DNA of 7,749 bases. Source: an uncultured Bacteroidota bacterium. GTDB lineage: Bacteria; Bacteroidota; Bacteroidia; Bacteroidales; P3. The stretch lies in NCBI GenBank assembly GCA_900546465.1, contig URCX01000098.1, forward strand, positions 1-7,749. Reading direction: 5' to 3'. The notes under the pieces are model-generated. The model saw nothing but the letters and a program-made list of their open reading frames with translations. It made no database searches and was not told the DNA's origin. This document shows positions 1 to 6,829 of the stretch, one piece after another; position 1 is the first letter of the stretch, and each line of letters begins with the position of its first letter. The position numbers were made by a program, and so were the translations under genes.

Positions 1-49
1 GTGTGTTGAAATTTTCTGCAAAGGATCAATCGACATATACTTCTTCTAA

Positions 50-88
50 TTAATCACAGGGACGCAGGTTCGACTCCTGCTCGCAACC
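50..88 (+). other. tRNA 3'-half remnant, candidate attachment site
   Basis: Bases 64-80 form a textbook tRNA T-arm: stem GCAGG, loop TTCGACT, stem CCTGC. They are followed by seven bases (81-87, TCGCAAC) in the place of the 3' acceptor strand and a possible discriminator C at 88. Upstream, TTAATCACA (50-58) resembles the end of an anticodon loop plus 3' anticodon stem. The 5' half is absent: bases 1-49 contain no D-arm and no acceptor partner GTTGCGA. This is the pattern left where an element has integrated in a tRNA gene and duplicated its 3' end. If so, element DNA lies to the left of about base 50 and the flanking chromosome, or an older island, lies to the right. The tRNA identity is unresolved: TTAA after the anticodon position would suit Asn or Lys, but a C discriminator would not. 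Confidence 0.5.
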
Positions 89-174
89 CGAAAAGGAACG
101 GCAAGTTCAGGACAAACAAGTTATATCGCTATTGTCTGTCATTACCTTGCCCCTTTATCCGAAAAATATTGGTT

Positions 175-2445
175 ATGAACAAGACTTTGACAAAGGTTGC
201 CTTACGATACAAGGCGTTGTATATAGACATAAACCGCAAGGACATCGATATGAGGTCCGAAACATCAATTCCGATAATGGCTTTTATTGCAGAATTGAAG
301 GAATTGGGCTATTGTGTAAGCGAAGAGTTGCTTCATGCTCTTAATTTAGTAAATGATAATGCACTGCAAGAAATCACGGACTGCATAAACGAGATCTTGC
401 AAACAGACTTGAATTGGGCTCCGCTCGTAAAGGCTTGGAATATTCCCACAGGAGAAAAGCGGGAAAACCATCTGCTTACCTTTATCGCCAATATATTCGG
501 AGATTTGCAACAAAAGTTGAAAGGAACAAGCCTGCCTTGCGGACATTTCATTCCAAAGGATTTGTTTCAACTCGAAAGATATAACGGTTGTCCGTTTTGC
601 GGTACTCCGTTCGAGACGACAGATTTTGTTTACAAGGCTCAGGCAAGCAAACTCAAAGAGCTGAGATTATTCACTGCCGACGATATGCAACATTTCTTCG
701 ATTCGCTACTCACCTCTGCCACTCCTCTCGACGGAACTCAAAAAGATACTTTGCAACAACTCCTTGGTGTATATCCTGTTCCCGAGAATATTGACGTAAA
801 GATGAAAGAGGCGGCAATCATTGTCGCAAGAACTTTGGTCGAGCTGGGTAAGAATGAGCAGGCTTCAAGGTTCATGAAAACACCTAAGGATATTCTCCGC
901 TATCTTTGGTATGAAAAGACAGGCTGTGTGCAGATTATCGAACCCAAGACTCTCATTCGGCATGCTCGGAAGTTGTCTTACCGTCTCGAATGGAAAGGTC
1001 GGCTTGATAATATGAAGGAGGCAGAAAACAATATGAAGCAAGCACTTCGGTTAAAGTACGACCGAAAAATGTGTCTTCGCGTTGCTTGTTGGTTGAATGC
1101 CATTCCGATGAATGCTGCCGATGCTGCGGAAGAGATGAATTCCAAACGCGGAATGTGGGTTCGCATGATTCGTGCATTACGTTTGGGCGAATATTCTCGC
1201 AGAAAGGGTATGGAACATTTGGCAGAGATACTCGACAGATTCTATAAGCATTCTTATTTCACTTGGCAAGGAAATATCGACAGATTCCGCTTAATCGGGG
1301 ATTGCACAATGACGTTGAAACTGCTCCGACAGCGTCCGGGGATATTTGCTCGGTCATTGTTTTCGACAATGCTCTGCTTCGGAAGCGATAAAACGCTTGC
1401 GGAATTCGACAAGATTGCTGATAAACTTCCCTCCCGTCTGCTTTTGTCGTTGGTAAATGCCGCAGAAATATACTTCGACCCCGATACAAAACGCATAGTC
1501 CGCACCATAATGGGAGAAACGAAGCAGATAGAACACAATAAGTTGATGTCATGCTATGATAAGGAGGCTTTGCAGGAAATGACAGAAGAAATAAAAGACA
1601 TATACACCGGTTCGATGCACCGACGTTTCGCCTCGCAAAACACAAACAACAAAACAATATACATAGACCCCGTATTATATGATATTCCCATCGGCGTAGG
1701 CGACCGCTCCGCAACTGTACAGGACACCTCCTGTGCATTAACCGGCACACGTTTCGCAGTGGAAGGCGATAAGGTCAGATTGTTTCTACAATGGGGCAAA
1801 GGCTTGCCGGCACAGCACCTCGACATGGATTTGAGTTGCGTAACAGCTTTTGCAGATGGCAGAGCCGAGTATTGTTACTTCGGTAATCTGACCTGTACAG
1901 GTGCAAAACACTCGGGCGACATACGCTCCATTCCGCCAATGGTCGGCACGGCAGAATATATCGAACTTTCTCTCTCCGAACTCGAAGCCGCAAATGCAAG
2001 ATACGTTACTTTCTCGTGCAATGCCTACTCACGCGGGTCGCTTTCTCCCAATCTCGTTGTCGGCTGGATGAGTTCCGAAAAGCCGATGCAGATTTCAAAA
2101 CGCACAGGTGTCGCTTACGACCCCTCATGCGTGCAACAGATGATACGTATCAGCGAAAACAACCTCTCGAAAGGTCTGATATTCGGAGTACTCGACGTTC
2201 CGAAGCGAGAAATCACATGGTTGGAAATGCCATTCACCTCGCAGATTGTTCACGCTGCCGACATGACTTCCGTAGAGGCATTGTTACGTAAATTGGCAGC
2301 CAAAGTATCCGTCGGAGAGTTGCTCAAACTCAAAGCAAAAGCACAGAAACTCATTCCCATCGCCACTGCGAGCGAAGCAAACGAAGCATACACATACGAA
2401 TGGGCAATAACCCCAGGAAATATCAACAGTTTATTGAGCATCTGA
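175..2445 (+). CDS. TerD-like domain protein with N-terminal CxH/CxxC zinc-type motif
   Basis: This large, probably cytoplasmic protein has no signal peptide or membrane segment. Residues below are counted from the TTG codon at 169, two codons before the chosen ATG. The ATG is preferred because TTG is a rarer start; the frame is open back to base 10 but has no ATG there. Residues 124-144 hold C-G-H...C-P-F-C, a likely zinc site. Residues 160-480 are mostly helical and include RGMWVRMIRALRLG and PGIFARSLFSTM. Residues about 536-690 match the TerD fold in order: VRLFLQWGKG, the acidic DMDLS (compare DLDAS in TerD), YFGNL, HSGD (TerD has HTGDN), a strand at 611-621, and a final strand pair around GLIFGVLDVPKREITWLEM. 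Known TerD proteins bind calcium and act in tellurite, phage and stress resistance. The precise role here is unknown. No terAZC-type or MoxR/vWA partner is in the window. The gene faces the minus-strand block, with 25 bp between stop codons. Confidence 0.85.
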   Translation: MNKTLTKVALRYKALYIDINRKDIDMRSETSIPIMAFIAELKELGYCVSEELLHALNLVNDNALQEITDCINEILQTDLNWAPLVKAWNIPTGEKRENHLLTFIANIFGDLQQKLKGTSLPCGHFIPKDLFQLERYNGCPFCGTPFETTDFVYKAQASKLKELRLFTADDMQHFFDSLLTSATPLDGTQKDTLQQLLGVYPVPENIDVKMKEAAIIVARTLVELGKNEQASRFMKTPKDILRYLWYEKTGCVQIIEPKTLIRHARKLSYRLEWKGRLDNMKEAENNMKQALRLKYDRKMCLRVACWLNAIPMNAADAAEEMNSKRGMWVRMIRALRLGEYSRRKGMEHLAEILDRFYKHSYFTWQGNIDRFRLIGDCTMTLKLLRQRPGIFARSLFSTMLCFGSDKTLAEFDKIADKLPSRLLLSLVNAAEIYFDPDTKRIVRTIMGETKQIEHNKLMSCYDKEALQEMTEEIKDIYTGSMHRRFASQNTNNKTIYIDPVLYDIPIGVGDRSATVQDTSCALTGTRFAVEGDKVRLFLQWGKGLPAQHLDMDLSCVTAFADGRAEYCYFGNLTCTGAKHSGDIRSIPPMVGTAEYIELSLSELEAANARYVTFSCNAYSRGSLSPNLVVGWMSSEKPMQISKRTGVAYDPSCVQQMIRISENNLSKGLIFGVLDVPKREITWLEMPFTSQIVHAADMTSVEALLRKLAAKVSVGELLKLKAKAQKLIPIATASEANEAYTYEWAITPGNINSLLSI

Positions 2446-2470
2446 ACTGAAAAGACAAACATCAAATCAA

Positions 2471-3061
2471 CTATCTTTCCCCTCTACCGGCTTTCAACTC
2501 CTCGAACAAGTCTTTGAAATCATCATGATACACCTCTTGGCAATTGTTACATAGTTCCTCTTCATCTCGCAACAAGAAGCTTTCACGATCAAACTCCGGT
2601 ATAGCTCCATCATAATGCTTTTTACAGTCATCCAACCAGCGTGCCAACGTGAAATCTTTATTCCACCATTCATCATCCATAAATTTTGCGACTGCAAAAT
2701 ACTCCGATACATACCACACTTCTTTCTCTCCCAAAGCACGAGCAACATCAAAAGCCTTTCGTCTAAGCCAAAAATCACCATCACACCTACTCATTATTTG
2801 CCAAAATCTATAACCATGATATACTTCCCAGAAATCATTGTACAAATCAAAAGTATAATCGAATAAGAATGGCAGTTCGAAAGATGCTCGAAAGCTATCG
2901 CAATCATCCTCTTCATACCTAAGAAATTTGTCAGGTCCTTGCAGATGGAAATACTCTTTCAATCTATCTATTGTTTTGAAAACAAACGCCCTTGCAGCCT
3001 CTTTATCAGTTCGTGCCTGCACAAATTCGTGTCTGATGATAAAACTTCCTCTTATACTCAT
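2471..3061 (-). CDS. Acidic W-rich paralog, C-terminally shortened copy (unknown function)
   Basis: The product is 196 residues when started at the ATG matching its paralogs (MSIRGSFIIRHEF). An in-frame ATG at 3082 would add seven residues. The start at 3061 is preferred because the sequence around it is nearly identical to that at 5135. Visible blocks are the N-terminal FIIRHEF, LYNDFWEV (73-80), RRKAFDVARALGEKE (100-114), DDEWWNKDFTLARWLD (129-144), IPEFDRESFLLRDEEEL (154-170) and VYHDDFKDLFEELKAG (177-192). It is acidic and aromatic-rich, with no signal peptide or membrane helix. It follows the 290-residue paralog to LKAG, then ends after RGER, so it lacks the ~98-residue C-terminal part. 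The homology break at about 2485 lies only 40 bp from the end of the converging TerD-like gene, so the copy may be truncated by rearrangement. It could still be expressed, since promoter and frame are intact. I do not recognise the family. Confidence 0.75.
   Translation of the reverse strand: MSIRGSFIIRHEFVQARTDKEAARAFVFKTIDRLKEYFHLQGPDKFLRYEEDDCDSFRASFELPFLFDYTFDLYNDFWEVYHGYRFWQIMSRCDGDFWLRRKAFDVARALGEKEVWYVSEYFAVAKFMDDEWWNKDFTLARWLDDCKKHYDGAIPEFDRESFLLRDEEELCNNCQEVYHDDFKDLFEELKAGRGER
2486..2581. repeat. 96-bp identical segment shared with 4566-4661
   Basis: These 96 bases, in the 3' part of the short paralog, are identical to 4566-4661 in the long paralog, in direct orientation and exactly 2080 bp apart. 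Similarity stops abruptly at 2485 on the left and continues with scattered substitutions to the right. Perfect identity next to more diverged sequence suggests recent duplication or gene conversion. Confidence 0.9.
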
Positions 3062-3113
3062 ATACTTATATTTAAATGTCAATGTCTGATTTCACTTCAC
3101 CTAATACAGATAG

Positions 3114-3121
3114 CAAAAATA
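3114..3121 (-). promoter_or_regulatory. Candidate Bacteroidota -7 promoter element (short paralog)
   Basis: On the minus strand the sequence reads TATTTTTG, matching the Bacteroides -7 consensus TAnnTTTG. It lies about 53 bases upstream of the ATG at 3061. No TTTG -33 box is evident at the usual 19-21 base spacing. The element is in a block (3114-3163) that aligns with the region upstream of the long paralog (5191-5238), with three substitutions and a two-base gap. Such conservation supports a regulatory role. Confidence 0.5.
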
Positions 3122-3141
3122 CAAAACTTTTGCAACCCGGA

Positions 3142-3196
3142 TTTCTTTCTTTGCATTCTTTATTGTTTCGGCGTCTTGGGTAGTTGAGAAACATTT
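3142..3196. repeat. 55-bp direct repeat, copy A
   Basis: This segment is identical base for base to 7695-7749, in the same orientation and 4553 bp away. The base before it differs (A at 3141, T at 7694). The right limit is unknown because the other copy reaches the end of the window. It sits in the 362-bp gap between the short and middle paralogs, just upstream of the short paralog's promoter element. The first 22 bases recur with one mismatch at 5217-5238. With copy B it brackets the R-M genes and two paralogs. Confidence 0.95.
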
Positions 3197-3210
3197 CATA
3201 AGCTATTATT

Positions 3211-3248
3211 TTTCTGTTGTTTGAAAAGCTTTCAGCACTTAACAGAAA
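3211..3248. other. Nested inverted repeat beside the terminator
   Basis: TTTCTGTT (3211-3218) pairs with AACAGAAA (3241-3248). Inside that loop, TGAAA (3222-3226) pairs with TTTCA (3230-3234) around a three-base loop. The structure ends three bases before the strong hairpin at 3252. It lies within the 362-bp gene-free stretch 3062-3423. It could be part of a structured RNA or an extended termination region. The stems are AT-rich, so support is modest. Confidence 0.35.
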
Positions 3249-3251
3249 CAG

Positions 3252-3288
3252 AACGCCGTTTCGATTTTCCGAAACGGCGTTTTATTTT
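3252..3288 (+). terminator. Strong rho-independent-type hairpin
   Basis: AACGCCGTTTCG (3252-3263) and CGAAACGGCGTT (3270-3281) form a perfect 12-bp stem with a six-base loop, followed on the plus strand by TTATTTT. The T-rich tail favours termination of a plus-strand transcript, yet no plus-strand gene lies just upstream. Read on the minus strand, the hairpin is about 140 bases after the stop codon at 3424 but has only a poor U tract (CTGTTTCTGTT). It may act in both directions, be a leftover of a lost gene, or end an unannotated plus-strand RNA. The rest of the stretch, 3289-3423, shows nothing recognisable. Confidence 0.7.
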
Positions 3289-3423
3289 GCGAAAATGGCG
3301 GAAGGGTAATCGTGTGATTTGCTTCGTTGTTTGAAAAATGAGGATATGGAGACAGAGTTTCGTCAATTGATGGTGTAAATCGATTTGTGATTCTCAAAAA
3401 GATATGCATCCATGGTTTTATTA

Positions 3424-4176
3424 TCAATGAAACTTATCATCAGAAACCTCCGCACAATACTTACGAATTGTTTCCTCCGCAATCCTACACCATTCAGCAC
3501 TAATGTTTAAGTTCGCTTCTAAAGTCTGTTTATCTACACGGAATAACTTTCCATCTTTCTCGCATCCATATTTATCATCAAAAACCGTCATGAGGTTATA
3601 ACCTCCCAACTTTGGCTGTAATGCATCTGATAATTCATTGCATTCTTTAAAATTATCATGATACACAGGCTCGCAGACACTACGGAGTTCATCGAAATCT
3701 TTCGACAAGAATTTTGGTTGTTCGAACTCAGGTATTGGCTTACCTAACTTCTTTTCAGAGTGTTCCAACCATTGTGCCAGTGTGAAATTTTCATCGTCCC
3801 ACATATCGCAATCAAGAGTATAATCATCAGAAACATACCATGCTTCATTTTCTCCAAGTACCCGAGCCAAATCAAAAGCTAATCCTCTAAACCTAAACAC
3901 GCCATTTTCATGATGCATGATGTGATAATATCTCCAACCATGCTCAATCAACCAAAAATCACTATACAGTAGAAAGGCCATATCGTAATCATACATACCA
4001 TAATGCAGTCTTGCTACCCAAGTTGGCACATAATCGCAATCATCAAACTGCCCATTCCAAAGGTCGAAATATTCATATAATCTGTTTATTGTTTCGGAAA
4101 AAAAATCCGATGAAGCTTTCTTATCTTTCGTTTGTCTGAACTTATGTCTGATAATGAAGTTACCGTTTATTCCCAT
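3424..4176 (-). CDS. Acidic W-rich paralog, divergent middle copy (unknown function)
   Basis: The product is 250 residues starting MGINGNFIIRHKF, aligned from the first residue with MSIRGSFIIRHEF of its paralogs. It is the most diverged of the three but keeps the same blocks in order: TINRLYEYFDL (29-39), YSDFWLIEHG (71-80), AFDLARVLGENEAWYVSD (100-117), FTLAQWLE (131-138), IPEFEQPKFL (148-157) and VYHDNFK (171-177). After GGY (191-193) comes CEKDGKLFRVDKQTLE (205-220), matching CEKDSKRFLVDRETLK of the 290-residue copy. It then diverges and ends early, lacking the last aromatic-rich segment. No signal peptide, membrane helix or catalytic motif is visible. The start is 86 bp after the stop of the upstream paralog in the same direction, so co-transcription is plausible. 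No clear TAnnTTTG element was found in that gap. The family is not recognised. Tandem acidic paralogs recall immunity-protein arrays, but nothing here proves this. Confidence 0.8.
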   Translation of the reverse strand: MGINGNFIIRHKFRQTKDKKASSDFFSETINRLYEYFDLWNGQFDDCDYVPTWVARLHYGMYDYDMAFLLYSDFWLIEHGWRYYHIMHHENGVFRFRGLAFDLARVLGENEAWYVSDDYTLDCDMWDDENFTLAQWLEHSEKKLGKPIPEFEQPKFLSKDFDELRSVCEPVYHDNFKECNELSDALQPKLGGYNLMTVFDDKYGCEKDGKLFRVDKQTLEANLNISAEWCRIAEETIRKYCAEVSDDKFH

Positions 4177-4184
4177 ATTCCTGT

Positions 4185-4197
4185 ATTATTTTGAATT
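4185..4197. repeat. 13-bp leader sequence shared with 5144-5156
   Basis: ATTATTTTGAATT, read on the plus strand, is identical to 5144-5156. Each copy begins exactly nine bases beyond the start codon of its gene (4176 and 5135), that is, in the 5' leader on the minus strand. The surrounding leader sequence differs. It may be a kept translation-initiation or operator element, or simply a duplication remnant. Confidence 0.6.
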
Positions 4198-4262
4198 GTA
4201 AATACATTGTGATTAGCCTTGTCAATTTATCTGCAGCGACATTCCTTCGCCAGAATCATCAA

Positions 4263-5135
4263 TTAACATTTAACTTTCACTCTTGCTTTTCTATTGAAGA
4301 ACCAAAGTTTATCCTTTTTCCATTGATGTTCAAACCTTCCTTTAACAAAGTCGGTTCGTTGAACGCCGTTTGCATCAAATAAAGCCGATAAACCATTCCT
4401 TTTCACGACAAAGCAACCCCCAAAATACTCGACAACACAATCAATAGGCTCATCAAACAACGGCTTCAAAGTCTCCCTATCAACAAGAAACCGCTTACTA
4501 TCTTTTTCGCATTGCAAATACTTGCCGCCAAAAGCTGTTAATCCGACTATTTCATATCCGCCAAAACCGGCTTTCAACTCCTCGAACAAGTCTTTGAAAT
4601 CATCATGATACACCTCTTGGCAATTGTTACATAGTTCCTCTTCATCTCGCAACAAGAAGCTCGCACGATCAAACTCCGGTATAACCCCATCATAATGCTT
4701 TTTACAGCAATCCAACCAGCGTGCCAGAGTGAAATCTTTATCCCACCATTCATCATCCACACAATCTCCGGCTGCAAAACACTCCGATGCATACCACGCT
4801 TCTTTCTCCCCCAAAGCACGAGCAATATCAAAAGCCTTTCGTCTAAGCCAAAAATCACCATTGCGTTTATCCACTATATCCCAATAATAGTAATGATCTA
4901 CTTTCCAAAAATCATTATACAAATACAAAGTAACATGATACAATGGTAGTTCAAAAGATGGCGGCAAATCACCATAATCATCTTCTTCGTATTTAAAATA
5001 TTCGTCAGGTTCTTGCAGATGGAAATACTCTTTCAACCTCTCTATTGTCTTGAAGACAAACGTCCTTGCAGCCCCTTTATCAGTCCATGCCTGCACAAAT
5101 TCATGTCTGATGATAAAACTTCCTCTTATACTCAT
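4263..5135 (-). CDS. Acidic W-rich paralog, full-length copy with C-terminal domain (unknown function)
   Basis: The longest of the three paralogs, at 290 residues. Residues 1-190 form the shared part: FIIRHEF (7-13), TIERLKEYFHL (30-40), LYNDFWKV (72-79), RRKAFDIARALGEKEAWYASE (98-118), DDEWWDKDFTLARWLD (127-142), IPEFDRASFLLRDEEEL (152-168) and VYHDDFKDLFEELKAG (175-190). The C-terminal part, residues 191-290, starts GGYEIVG. It contains GGKYLQCEKDSKRFLVDRETLKP-like strand and turn sequence, and GCFVVKRNGLSALFDANGVQ (240-259), which loosely resembles a WG-type beta repeat (NGKYGLID..G). It ends with a basic tail. It looks soluble and intracellular. C169, C172 and H177 could suggest a metal site, but the middle paralog lacks the pattern. 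A promoter element lies about 56 bases upstream and the methyltransferase gene ends 119 bp upstream, so it probably has its own transcription unit, continuing into the middle paralog. Confidence 0.85.
   Translation of the reverse strand: MSIRGSFIIRHEFVQAWTDKGAARTFVFKTIERLKEYFHLQEPDEYFKYEEDDYGDLPPSFELPLYHVTLYLYNDFWKVDHYYYWDIVDKRNGDFWLRRKAFDIARALGEKEAWYASECFAAGDCVDDEWWDKDFTLARWLDCCKKHYDGVIPEFDRASFLLRDEEELCNNCQEVYHDDFKDLFEELKAGFGGYEIVGLTAFGGKYLQCEKDSKRFLVDRETLKPLFDEPIDCVVEYFGGCFVVKRNGLSALFDANGVQRTDFVKGRFEHQWKKDKLWFFNRKARVKVKC
4566..4661. repeat. 96-bp segment identical to 2486-2581
   Basis: This is the second copy of the perfect 96-base repeat, inside the coding region of the full-length paralog (about residues 159-190). 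To its left the gene continues into the C-terminal domain, whereas the other copy loses homology at this exact point. Confidence 0.9.
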
Positions 5136-5143
5136 ATACCAAC

Positions 5144-5156
5144 ATTATTTTGAATT
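5144..5156. repeat. 13-bp leader sequence shared with 4185-4197
   Basis: This is the second copy of the leader element, nine bases upstream of the ATG at 5135. The short paralog (start 3061) lacks it, although its coding start is almost identical to this gene's. Confidence 0.6.
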
Positions 5157-5190
5157 AGCAACACAGGTTTCCATTACAAAGTATCGATGA

Positions 5191-5198
5191 CAAAGATA
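5191..5198 (-). promoter_or_regulatory. Candidate Bacteroidota -7 promoter element (full-length paralog)
   Basis: The minus strand reads TATCTTTG, a good match to TAnnTTTG, about 56 bases before the ATG at 5135. It lies at nearly the same distance as the matching element before the short paralog, in a conserved block of about 49 bases. No convincing TTTG -33 box is seen at the usual spacing. Confidence 0.55.
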
Positions 5199-5216
5199 CA
5201 AAACTTTTCCAACCGG

Positions 5217-5238
5217 TTTCTTTCTTCGCATTCTTTAT
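5217..5238. repeat. 22-bp core of the 55-bp repeat (copy C, partial)
   Basis: These 22 bases match the first 22 of repeat copies A (3142-3163) and B (7695-7716) with a single T/C difference. Similarity to copies A and B ends after base 5238, and the methyltransferase stop follows at 5255-5257. On the other side, similarity to copy A continues through the promoter element. So the A-C match is part of a duplicated paralog promoter, while the A-B match extends in the opposite direction. Confidence 0.8.
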
Positions 5239-5254
5239 AGTTGCCATGTATCAA

Positions 5255-6829
5255 TCATACTTGATAACTGAACAAATTCGGAACAGTTTGCATATACAAC
5301 CAATTCTGATATTCGCAAATCAACTCTTGTGAAACATCTATTTCCGAATAATCTACGGTCTTGGCAAGTTGATACAGATTGATTCTCATCAACAATTCTC
5401 TATTTACTACACGTTTTGAGTCCATGAAACAAATGTTTCGTATAAAGCGTTTGAGAAGTTCGCTTTGCAGAATAAAAAGAGTAAGTTTGGCGTATTCGAT
5501 TTTTTCAAATCCTAATAGGTAACATGTGTCATCAACCATCACAGGTTTACCTGCAATTGGTTCAACCAATGAGAACACCAAGTCCGGATACAAAGAGGAA
5601 ATCACCACCTTGTACGGTGCAAAAGAATAATCGCCTAACCCAAAGACACTGAATCTTGGTTTATTTCGATATATAATACTCTTTCTGCCATCAAGATATG
5701 CAGCATGAGACAAAAGATAAGAGTATGTTTTAGGTGCTTTTCTCTTTAAAGCAGATGTGTTTTCCGAAATATTGGTTTGCGGTAATACCAAGTATTTTCT
5801 GACACCTTTCATACCCTTGCCTATATCAGAACTTTTGAGCAAAGGAAAAACAGTTCCATCGTCTATATCTACAATCTCTTTTAATCCGTTGGAATACATG
5901 GAATCATTCAAAGATAACTCCATAACCTTAGAACAATCATGCTTTATGCCGGAACGCCAAGTTAATTGAGATTGACCATCAAGAAAACATGTTTGTCCGT
6001 AGTCTTGAACATTTGAAACGAACGCTTCATTCACCCAACCGAATATATGAGAGAACCGCTTTGTATAAAAGTCATACGAGGAGCATTGCTCTTGATAATC
6101 CTCACCGATATGACACTCAAATAAAGATGCGGCAACAGAGACCTTGAACTCCTTTTTTGCGTCAAATGACAGTTGCCTTATGTTCTGTATGTAACGTGGA
6201 TGAAAATGCTGTCTATATAGAATATTTTTGACAACGGAGTTTTTGACGAGCAATGCAACATGTGTATTACCATGATGAGCAAATGCATCTATCACCAAAT
6301 TACAAATGCTTTCCGCAATATCGAAGTTTCCCTTTCCTGTTATGGCCTCTATCCCTCTTGTTTTATTGATATTGCTTTTCCCAGGTAAATTCGTTCCGTT
6401 TGTTTTTCCCAAACCACTATTCGTTACCCATGGAGGATTGCCCAATATCAACACATTTTTGTTCCTGTTTTCGTTTACAATCTCATCGAAATCGAAAGTA
6501 AACACATTCGTATTGTATAACTTGTAACCATCAATGCGACCTATATCCAGATACTCCCGAAGCTTTTGTTCCGTCTGATGAATATATCCTTGAAAAATTT
6601 CCACTCCATACACCCTTTCCACCCTATCGAACACATCAACAGCCGCTGCAATAAAATTTCCCACACCACAGGTCGGTTCCACAATAACATCAGGATTCAC
6701 ACCTCTGCTTCTCAAATACAGGCATACGCTTTTTGCAAACTCATAACCGGTTTGCCAATCGCCATAATCCTCACGAGATATACTCTCCCCCGAATGTATA
6801 ACCTCCGACATGTCCAAGAGAATACTCAT
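5255..6829 (-). CDS. Type II adenine-specific DNA methyltransferase (gamma-class layout)
   Basis: The enzyme transfers a methyl group from S-adenosylmethionine to adenine N6 in DNA, protecting host sites from the partner endonuclease. Motif I, EPTCGVGNF (51-59), forms the AdoMet pocket. The catalytic motif IV is NPPW (131-134), with the strand VLILG before it. GNFDIAE (167-173) and VALLVKNSVVKN (191-202) follow as later catalytic-domain motifs. The C-terminal half should recognise the target: RFSVFGLGDYSFAPYKVVIS (392-411) and GKPVMVDDTCYLLGF (427-441) are typical of such domains in type II enzymes. A probable motif X lies before motif I (about 15-40), giving the X-I-IV-target recognition order of the gamma class. 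At 524 residues it is in the normal range, with all key motifs intact. Its ATG overlaps the endonuclease stop by four bases (ATGA), implying coupled translation. The recognition sequence cannot be deduced. Confidence 0.93.
   Translation of the reverse strand: MSILLDMSEVIHSGESISREDYGDWQTGYEFAKSVCLYLRSRGVNPDVIVEPTCGVGNFIAAAVDVFDRVERVYGVEIFQGYIHQTEQKLREYLDIGRIDGYKLYNTNVFTFDFDEIVNENRNKNVLILGNPPWVTNSGLGKTNGTNLPGKSNINKTRGIEAITGKGNFDIAESICNLVIDAFAHHGNTHVALLVKNSVVKNILYRQHFHPRYIQNIRQLSFDAKKEFKVSVAASLFECHIGEDYQEQCSSYDFYTKRFSHIFGWVNEAFVSNVQDYGQTCFLDGQSQLTWRSGIKHDCSKVMELSLNDSMYSNGLKEIVDIDDGTVFPLLKSSDIGKGMKGVRKYLVLPQTNISENTSALKRKAPKTYSYLLSHAAYLDGRKSIIYRNKPRFSVFGLGDYSFAPYKVVISSLYPDLVFSLVEPIAGKPVMVDDTCYLLGFEKIEYAKLTLFILQSELLKRFIRNICFMDSKRVVNRELLMRINLYQLAKTVDYSEIDVSQELICEYQNWLYMQTVPNLFSYQV

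Noticed and set aside
1..88. A complete tRNA or the 3' end of a tmRNA
   Set aside because: No D-arm or acceptor partner is present in 1-49, and the acceptor tail TCGCAAC does not match the conserved tmRNA end.
1259..1750. 163-codon minus-strand open frame inside the TerD-like gene
   Set aside because: It is antisense to a well-supported gene, and its cysteine- and arginine-rich composition is typical of a shadow frame.
4574..4861. Minus-strand frame of 95 codons within the full-length paralog, with a matching one at 2494-2784
   Set aside because: Both are alternate frames of the duplicated genes, so their mutual similarity follows from DNA identity and not from coding selection.
5249..5266. 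TATCAA/TTGATA hairpin around the methyltransferase stop as a terminator
   Set aside because: The stem has only six AT-rich pairs, lacks a T tract and overlaps the stop codon.
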